Shown here one piece after another: positions 59,040-64,000 of a DNA stretch of 64,000 nt. Each line of letters starts with the position of its first letter. Positions within the stretch are counted from its first letter, which is position 1. Made by a program: the position numbers and the translations under genes. Origin of the DNA: Glycomyces tritici (GTDB lineage: Bacteria > Actinomycetota > Actinomycetes > Mycobacteriales > Micromonosporaceae); the NCBI RefSeq assembly GCF_030403505.1, contig NZ_JAUEMJ010000004.1:372001-436000 (forward strand), written 5' to 3'. The notes beneath the pieces were generated by a model. It did not search any database and had not been told where the DNA came from. It saw only the letters and a program-made list of their open reading frames with translations.

Positions 59040-59299
59040 GGTCGCTGTCCGTCGGCCTCGAACCCCATGGCTGCGCCCTTCCCGTCCTCCTGATATCGCC
59101 GTTCAATCATCTTCTGTTCCGCTCGCGACCGCCATGGCCGATTGCCGGTCCCTGGTTTCCAGACGCTGCCTGCAGCACAGTAGGTTCCGGCCGCTGGGCG
59201 GGAGGCCGAAACCCCTGCCGGACCTGGCCCCGCCTCCTCGACCTAGCCGGCCCGCAAGGCACCCTGAACCGACCGACACGATCTGAGAGGTGATCGACC

Positions 59300-59638
59300 A
59301 TGGCCGATGGACTCGTTCGCATTTTCGACACGGAGGAGAACGACCGAACACTGCGCTTCGGCGACCGCCGGATCTCCATCACCCCTGCGGTGGAGCAGGC
59401 CGAAGGAGGCCCGCTGAGCGCGTACTCGGCCCGCTTCGGCCGCGGCGAGCGCGCCGATCTCCCCGCCCCCTATGAGGAGATGTGGGTGGTCGTGCACGGC
59501 CGGCTGCTGATTCGCAGCGGCGAGACCGCGGTGCGGGTCGGCCCCGGCGAATTCCTCCATGTCCCGGAGAGGACACCGGGCGAGGTCGAGGCGCTTGAGG
59601 ACACCACGCTCGTCTGCGTCTCGGTTCCCGCGCATTGA
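59300..59638 (+). CDS. cupin domain protein
   Basis: A 112-residue cupin (RmlC-like) barrel: EEMWVVVHGRLLIRSGETAVRVGPGEFLHVPERTPGEVEALEDT. Motif 1 histidines are absent (DLPAPYEEMW), whereas E/H of motif 2 is partly kept, so metal binding is uncertain. GAGAGG lies about 9 nt before the ATG. It is unlike the other cupin at 52.4 kb beyond the fold. The 260-bp upstream gap holds no gene apart from the possible small ORF on the other strand. Confidence 0.77.
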   Translation: MADGLVRIFDTEENDRTLRFGDRRISITPAVEQAEGGPLSAYSARFGRGERADLPAPYEEMWVVVHGRLLIRSGETAVRVGPGEFLHVPERTPGEVEALEDTTLVCVSVPAH

Positions 59639-59708
59639 CCCCGCGGACCGGCATCGGCGTCCTCGAATGCTCGGGGCCGGGGTCGGCCAGGTCGGGGTCG
59701 GGGTAGCT

Positions 59709-59759
59709 GATGCAGCAGTCGCCGTTGCGCGTCGTGCGTCGGCACACCCCTGCTGCATC
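59709..59759. terminator. long inverted repeat between convergent genes
   Basis: GATGCAGCAG (59709-59718) and CTGCTGCATC (59750-59759), perfect 10-bp arms with a 31-nt loop, located between the cupin and VOC genes, which both end near here. Probably terminator-like. Confidence 0.45.
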
Positions 59760-59850
59760 GTCAAGACGGTGTCTGCGCCACCGGTTCACCGACACCGAGG
59801 CCGCCCGGGCGCATCAGCCTGCGTGCGCTGCGCGGCCCTGTCGCGTCCCT

Positions 59851-60231
59851 TCAGTCGGCGCGCCGTACGAGGTGCGGGATGCCGACCGGGTTGGTGATCC
59901 AGTGGGCCTTCAGTCCGGTCGGCAGTGGCTCCAGCTCGTCCTGAGGCTCCACACCGTGCTCGGCCAGATGGCCGGTGGCCTGTTCCACGTCGTCCGTGAA
60001 CAGCTCCAGCCAGAGTTCGGCGCTCGCGTAGTTGTCGACCCGGTCGAGCCAGAGTTTCACCGGCCCGAACTGGACGGACGCGCACTGCTGCACGCCGGAT
60101 GCGATGCCGGCCGCGCTCTCGTCGACCACCTCCATCCCCAGTGTGTCCCGGTAGAAGGCGACGGTCTCCTCGAACTTCGCTTTCGGAAGCTTCATGGCGA
60201 TGTTCTGGCCTCCGCGGAACTGAGGGTTCAT
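59851..60231 (-). CDS. VOC family (glyoxalase-like) protein
   Basis: A 126-residue single-module vicinal-oxygen-chelate protein: FEETVAFYRDTLGMEVVDES, QFGPVKLWLDRVDNYASAELWLELFTDDVE, AHWITNPVGIPHLV. It resembles PhnB/glyoxalase-like proteins often found beside ArsR-SRPBCC genes. The substrate is unknown. The ATG overlaps the arsR stop by 4 nt (ATGA), so it is the third gene of the operon. Confidence 0.85.
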   Translation of the reverse strand: MNPQFRGGQNIAMKLPKAKFEETVAFYRDTLGMEVVDESAAGIASGVQQCASVQFGPVKLWLDRVDNYASAELWLELFTDDVEQATGHLAEHGVEPQDELEPLPTGLKAHWITNPVGIPHLVRRAD

Positions 60232-60575
60232 GACGGGTCCTCCGGTGTTCGGTCCAGATGGTCTTGCAGGGCGTCCAGGCGCGTGTCCCAGTCCCGGGCC
60301 ATCGCGGCCAAGAACTGCTGCGCGACTTTCATCGGCGCGGAATGCAACCGGTACCGCACGCGGCGGCCCTCCCTCGGTTCCGGCGTCACCAGACCCGTCT
60401 CGGCGAGCAGTGCCAGGTGCTTGGCGATCGCCTGGCGCGTGATCGGCAACCGCTCGGCGAGTTCGGTGACGGTGGCCGGACCGCCGGACGCCAGCTCGGT
60501 CAGCACGGCCCGCCGGGTCGGGTCGGCGAGCGCGATGAAGACCTGCTCGGCGGTCGCCTCGGCGTCAGGAGGCAT
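60228..60575 (-). CDS. ArsR family winged-helix regulator
   Basis: A 115-residue repressor: EQVFIALADPTRRAVLTELA at the start, the HTH ATVTELAERLPITRQAIAKHLALLAETGLV, and the wing EPREGRRVRYRLHSAPM. It lacks the metal-binding CxC motif, so it is not a classical arsenic sensor; such ArsR proteins normally control an adjacent SRPBCC/VOC gene. The ATG at 60575 overlaps the SRPBCC stop; an alternative ATG is 60596. It probably binds the two repeats upstream of the operon. Confidence 0.88.
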   Translation of the reverse strand: MPPDAEATAEQVFIALADPTRRAVLTELASGGPATVTELAERLPITRQAIAKHLALLAETGLVTPEPREGRRVRYRLHSAPMKVAQQFLAAMARDWDTRLDALQDHLDRTPEDPS

Positions 60576-60996
60576 CGAGGTATGCGACGAGTTCATCGAG
60601 CTCGATCGCCCATCCTTCGACGTTGCCTTCGAACGCCTCGCGGTGCGCACTCTCGGGGAGCTGCGCGAATCCGGTCTCGACCACGCGAAGCAGCGTGCCC
60701 GCGGCGATCGGCTCGAGGGTGAACTCGACATAGGTGCGGCGCGGGTCGTCCTCGGGCAGTCCGGTGATCGGCCAGGTGAAGCCGAAGACCTTCGCCTTCT
60801 CTGCCCGCTCCACGCGGAGGTCGGCGGTCTCGCCCCCGGGCCAACGCATCCACCCCGACCCGCCCGGGCGCGGATCGATCCGCGCTTCGGACCCGAACCA
60901 GCCGCTCAGGCCCTCGGCGGTCGTCAGCGCGGCCCATACCCGGTCCGGCGGATGAGCGAGCTCCACGGTGCGTTCGATGCTGTCCGGAAATCCCAT
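60565..60996 (-). CDS. SRPBCC (AHSA1/START-like) family protein
   Basis: A 143-residue protein of the AHSA1-type lipid-binding fold: SIERTVELAHPPDRVWAALTTAEGLSGWFG, then FTLEPIAAGTLLRVVETGFAQL, then NVEGWAIELDELVAYLD. The family binds hydrophobic ligands and is commonly paired with ArsR regulators. It is the first gene of the operon with GGAGGCAGGCG before the ATG. The order SRPBCC-ArsR-VOC is less common than ArsR first. Confidence 0.87.
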   Translation of the reverse strand: MGFPDSIERTVELAHPPDRVWAALTTAEGLSGWFGSEARIDPRPGGSGWMRWPGGETADLRVERAEKAKVFGFTWPITGLPEDDPRRTYVEFTLEPIAAGTLLRVVETGFAQLPESAHREAFEGNVEGWAIELDELVAYLDAS

Positions 60997-61011
60997 CGCC
61001 TGCCTCCAATG

Positions 61012-61060
61012 ATCGCAACCTCAGGGTTGCGATGCTATCGCAACCATTGAGTTGCGTCAA
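61012..61060 (-). promoter_or_regulatory. operon promoter with two ArsR-type operators
   Basis: On the minus strand TTGACG (61060-61055) and TAGCAT (61037-61032) are exactly 17 bp apart. Operator 1 (61012-61033) is a perfect palindrome, ATCGCAACC-N4-GGTTGCGAT, at the transcription start. Operator 2 (CGCAAC 61039-61044, GTTGCG 61051-61056) fills the spacer. Occupancy of either would stop transcription. The gap from 61061 to 61299 shows no gene. Confidence 0.8.
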
Positions 61061-61299
61061 CTCGACGGGGCCGGCAACTGTGGCATTGGATCGGCCTGCC
61101 GACCCGAACGCTGGTCGTTTCCGGTACGCCGTTGACGCGGAGCGCGCGCCCGCTACGCCGTAGCGAACGTGGGGCGGGTCGAGGCATCAGCCTGTTCGCG
61201 AGTCGCCGACAGACGGCCGGGAAAGCAGGGGCACCCAGGTGCAGGCGGCAGAAGAAGGGGCCCTCGGTTCGCATCAGTCTCGGCAATGCGCGCGAGACG

Positions 61300-62340
61300 T
61301 CAGCTGGCGTTGTATGAGGCGATGATGTCCCAGGCCAGGTCTTCCCACTGGGCATAGGCGTCCGGGAACGCCGAGACCTGGACGGTCTGAGCCGCCGTTG
61401 TGACGGGCATGTCCCTCCAGTCGTCGACCCGCTTGAGCGAGTCGTAGAACTTGGAAGCCGAGGTCTTCGGGTCCATGAGCTCTTTGACGCTGCCCCAGCC
61501 CGAAGAGGGCCGCTGCTGAAAGAGTCCTACCGAGTCGTGGTCAGAGCCTTCGGCCTGGTACTCGTAGTTGTAGGACTCCGCGACGTTGACATTCGCGTAG
61601 TTCTTGAACTTGGACTCCTGCATGGCGGTCGCCAACGCGATCGCCCAGGCTTTCTGGTCGAGTCCTTCGTCCTTGCCGGCCTCGATGATGGCGACGGCGT
61701 TGGCCATCTGGAGCTCGCTGAGCCCACCGACAGGCTCGGGCTCGGCTGCTTCTTGAGCTGCGGCCGCCGCCGCACGCTGGTCGTTCGCGATCGATTCGGC
61801 GGCCGCCGCTGCGGACTCCTCGGAGAGTGCGGTCTCGGCGGCCACGACGTCGACATGCGGCTGCACGGCAGGTTGGGTGCCCAGGCCGCTGATGGCCATC
61901 GCGGCGCTGCCGGTGGAACCGATGAATATCGCGGTGGCCGCGCCCATGACGGTCACCCGCATGCCGAATCGATCGACAACCTTGGCGAGCAGCCGCCTTC
62001 CCAGGTCGGCGGCCTCTGCGACCACCGGTCCCGCCGACTCGGCGACGACGACGGCGACGTACTTCAAACGGGCGGTCCAGGGCTGGAGTCGCCGGGACGA
62101 CCAAGCGATCAAGCATTCGACTCGCTCAATGGCGGGTGCCGCGGTCTCACGGAGCCGTCCAGCGAGTGTCGCCGCAGGAGTCATGGCATCCCCGAGGAAC
62201 CAGGCGACGCTTGCTACGACCGCTCCTAGCCGGGCAGACCAGATGCTGGACCGCCGACGCGACCCACTGGCCCGCGAACTGGCCCGCGTTCGGATGGAGG
62301 GGACGGCGCCCTGGGCGAGGCCGAGTGCGCCTTCATTCAT
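61300..62340 (-). CDS. membrane-anchored lysozyme-like muralytic protein
   Basis: A 346-residue protein. The N-terminal 150 residues are basic with two hydrophobic segments (LGAVVASVAWFLGDAM and VTVMGAATAIFIGSTGSAAMAISG), then an Ala/Glu-rich coiled linker (ETALSEESAAAAAESIANDQRAA). The C-terminal ~120 residues form a lysozyme-like domain (AIALATAMQESKFKNY, SDHDSVGLFQQRPSSGWGSVKELMDP, FPDAYAQWEDLAWDI) with the catalytic Glu in QESKF. It should cut or bind peptidoglycan outside the membrane. The ATG at 62340 lacks a clear ribosome site, and a long untranslated leader is possible. Confidence 0.75.
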   Translation of the reverse strand: MNEGALGLAQGAVPSIRTRASSRASGSRRRSSIWSARLGAVVASVAWFLGDAMTPAATLAGRLRETAAPAIERVECLIAWSSRRLQPWTARLKYVAVVVAESAGPVVAEAADLGRRLLAKVVDRFGMRVTVMGAATAIFIGSTGSAAMAISGLGTQPAVQPHVDVVAAETALSEESAAAAAESIANDQRAAAAAAQEAAEPEPVGGLSELQMANAVAIIEAGKDEGLDQKAWAIALATAMQESKFKNYANVNVAESYNYEYQAEGSDHDSVGLFQQRPSSGWGSVKELMDPKTSASKFYDSLKRVDDWRDMPVTTAAQTVQVSAFPDAYAQWEDLAWDIIASYNAS

Positions 62341-62427
62341 CTGCCGGTTCTGCACCGGCCAAACGTAGAATCGGAGGTACGAGCGGAGATGTTGGCCATT
62401 TCCAAGCCACTCCAGATCGGCGAGCAC

Positions 62428-62702
62428 TACAAGACGAACCGATCGCCTTGCGGCCTTCGCCAGGAAGTTGCGGTAGAGCGCTCACCATCTACTTGCTCGG
62501 TGTCTTACCTGATTTGTCCCCTCCGGTGGGCATACGGAGGTACGGGTTTCACCTCGTCTTTTCGGGCAGGGCCAGATCGCCGCAAAGATAATGTGACCGT
62601 GCACACCGTCGCTGCCGACGATCCGGACAGACGGAACAAACGCTCCGCCTGAGCCAGTCGGTCCAAAGGAAGAGCTCGGCAAGCATCAGCGCCGATCGGC
62701 GG
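62428..62702 (-). promoter_or_regulatory. gap with a possible structured leader for the lysozyme-like gene
   Basis: On the minus strand CATTAT (62594-62589) could be a -10. Downstream, two hairpins compete for the same bases: GAGGT/ACCTC (62555-62537) and CCTCCG/CGGAGG (62540-62520). The composition is more mixed than in nearby genes. It matches no riboswitch class that I can recognise. Confidence 0.35.
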
Positions 62703-63965
62703 TCACAGCCCGACGACGATCAAGGCGATGTCGTCGCGTGCGAGGCCGCTGCCCACACCGAGGTCGGACATCAGCGCGTCGGCCAGTACTTCCGGATCGT
62801 GGTTGCTGTGGCGTCCCAACGTCGTGATGAGGCGGTCGAGCCCCACGTCGATGTCCTCCCCGCGGCGCTCGATCAACCCGTCGGTATAGAGCACGAGGGT
62901 ATCGCCGGGGATGTAGGAACGCCCGGCCTGCGAGCAGGGCACGTGCTGGGGGCGAGCGCCCAGCGGCGGATCGAGGGCCTGGTTCAGCAGCTCGCACTCG
63001 CCGTTCGAGTGCAGCAGAACAGGGGGCGGGTGCCCCGCGTTGGTGTAGGTGATCAACCGGCTGGCGGGGTCCACCAGCGCGTTGATCGATGTGGTGTTCA
63101 TGGCCCCCTCAATCGAGCGGGCGAACAGGCCCAGGACCTCCAAGGCTTGAGCGGGCCGCTCCAAGGTGCGGGCGGCGGCGTTGACCACACTTCGCAGCAT
63201 GCCCATGACCGCGGCGGCCTCCAGGCCGTGCCCGACGACGTCGCCTATCGTCAGCGCAAAGCGGCCGTCTTGCAGGTCGATCAAGTCGTACCAGTCCCCC
63301 GACACGGCCAGCGAGTCATCGGCGGGCAGGTAACGCACCGCGACGTCGTCGTGGTGCTCGAAGTCCGGCGTCATCAGCATGGTCCGCTGCAGGGTGACCG
63401 TCATTTCATGCTCGCGCATGTGGGCCAGCCGCAGTTCCTGGTTGAGGTGGTTCAGCTCGAGAGCCCGCGCGTACAGCTCGGTCTCCTCTGCCGCCCTCTC
63501 GATCGACGGCTCGTCACCGGGGGCGATGGCCTTGATGAGCGGGGTCACGTCGTCCATCCGAAGGACGATCCACTTGACTGCGCGGTCCGGGCCCAGGATC
63601 GGCGTGTTGACCGGCAACCACCAGCGCTTCTGGGCCACTTCGGGCCGACCCATTGGGATTTCACAATGCTGCAGCGCCATCGTGTCCGGCTCCCGCGACT
63701 GAAGGACCTTGTCAAGTGAAGCTCTCAGGTTCTCCATCCCGTTCGTCTTGGGATCGGCCCGGTTCTCCGGGAATGAGTCGAAGAGGTATCGCCCGAGCAG
63801 GTCCTCGCGCGTGCGGCCGGCGGCTTTGAGATAGGCCCGGTTGACCTCGACGAGCACCAGATCGGGACCGAGCACCGCGCACGGGCTCGGTGTCGCCTCG
63901 AAGAGCGCGGCGTAATCCAGGTCCGTTGTTGCCGACCGGCTCTGCGCCTCATGCGTCCTATCCAC
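62703..63965 (-). CDS. PAS-domain SpoIIE-type serine phosphatase
   Basis: A 420-residue regulator. Residues 15-130 form a PAS domain (ALFEATPSPCAVLGPDLVLVEVNRAYLKAAGR), followed by a coiled-coil signalling helix. Residues 190-420 are the PP2C/SpoIIE phosphatase (SGDWYDLIDLQDGRFALTIGDVVGHGLEAA, NAGHPPPVLL, LYTDGLIERRGEDIDVGLDRL, ARDDIALIVVGL) with all metal aspartates. It probably dephosphorylates an anti-sigma antagonist in response to a signal sensed by PAS. GTG 63965 has GGGGG 9 nt upstream; TTG 63974 would abut it. Confidence 0.9.
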   Translation of the reverse strand: MDRTHEAQSRSATTDLDYAALFEATPSPCAVLGPDLVLVEVNRAYLKAAGRTREDLLGRYLFDSFPENRADPKTNGMENLRASLDKVLQSREPDTMALQHCEIPMGRPEVAQKRWWLPVNTPILGPDRAVKWIVLRMDDVTPLIKAIAPGDEPSIERAAEETELYARALELNHLNQELRLAHMREHEMTVTLQRTMLMTPDFEHHDDVAVRYLPADDSLAVSGDWYDLIDLQDGRFALTIGDVVGHGLEAAAVMGMLRSVVNAAARTLERPAQALEVLGLFARSIEGAMNTTSINALVDPASRLITYTNAGHPPPVLLHSNGECELLNQALDPPLGARPQHVPCSQAGRSYIPGDTLVLYTDGLIERRGEDIDVGLDRLITTLGRHSNHDPEVLADALMSDLGVGSGLARDDIALIVVGL

Positions 63966-64000
63966 GAGCTTCAACCCCCAGGGTTACGCTACCTCCACTC

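Noticed and set aside
62482..62682. 66-codon minus-strand ORF in the same gap
   Set aside because: No ribosome site and no known domain; the sequence is better explained as a leader, although translation of part of it cannot be excluded.
62428..62702. c-di-AMP (ydaO) riboswitch upstream of the lysozyme-like gene
   Set aside because: The position is suggestive, but the GGGGUGAAU and CCCGUCAGCUAACC motifs are absent.

Overview
The window is a high-GC actinomycete chromosome segment. Evidence for this is the strong G/C third-position bias, the mycothiol-linked maleylpyruvate isomerase family protein, the rex-hemA-hemC-hemD-hemB block next to a BldN-type sigma factor and its anti-sigma factor, an Rv3235-family protein, and many genes that appear leaderless (a -10 hexamer 6-7 nt before the start codon). 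The developmental bldN/rsbN pair points to a filamentous, sporulating lineage. The load of secreted carbohydrate enzymes would fit a Glycomyces-like or Micromonospora-like organism, but the genus is only a guess. No rRNA, tRNA, CRISPR array, insertion sequence or prophage was recognised.

Layout. 1-5.6 kb: an edge-truncated mycothiol-dependent family protein, murB, an MMPL exporter divergent from a TetR regulator across two operator palindromes, and a VapC/FitA-like toxin-antitoxin pair whose toxin gene overlaps the 3' end of tetR; the TetR protein carries a VapB-like tail. 5.6-11.9 kb: the tetrapyrrole operon rex-hemA-hemC-hemD-hemB with a glutaredoxin-like gene upstream. 12.2-15.8 kb: bldN, rsbN (with a candidate sigma-BldN promoter) and a HAD phosphatase. 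15.8-19.5 kb: a beta-propeller-like hypothetical, folP, and thrC behind a SAM-I riboswitch. 19.8-28 kb: GNAT, glycosyltransferase, K+ channel, a two-domain AAA ATPase, a small conserved protein and a membrane-tethered beta-helix protein. 28.2-36.6 kb: groEL under double CIRCE control, a membrane protein, a POT peptide transporter, a membrane metallophosphoesterase, GNAT, an LtrA remnant, two DnaA boxes and a nucleotidyltransferase.

36.7-52.2 kb is a polysaccharide-utilisation region: a 1425-residue alginate-lyase-like secreted enzyme, a D-2-hydroxyacid dehydrogenase, a three-gene Lpl/Ytc-type ABC importer without its ATPase, a PL1 pectate lyase and a GH59 (galactosylceramidase-family) enzyme without a signal peptide. 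They share LacI-type palindromes and a repeated 16-bp motif, although no LacI gene lies in the window. An Rv3235-family gene and a DUF2786 gene are inserted between. 52.3-58.1 kb holds a cupin, an APH-family kinase, a Tat-exported PhoD phosphatase, and a CE4 deacetylase and a CE1/PHB-type esterase that both end in ricin-type CBM13 domains.

58.2-64 kb: a phosphoglycerate-mutase-like protein with a tiny coupled ORF, a second cupin, an SRPBCC-ArsR-VOC operon with a doubly operated promoter, a lysozyme-like muralytic protein behind a possible structured leader, and a PAS-SpoIIE phosphatase at the right edge.
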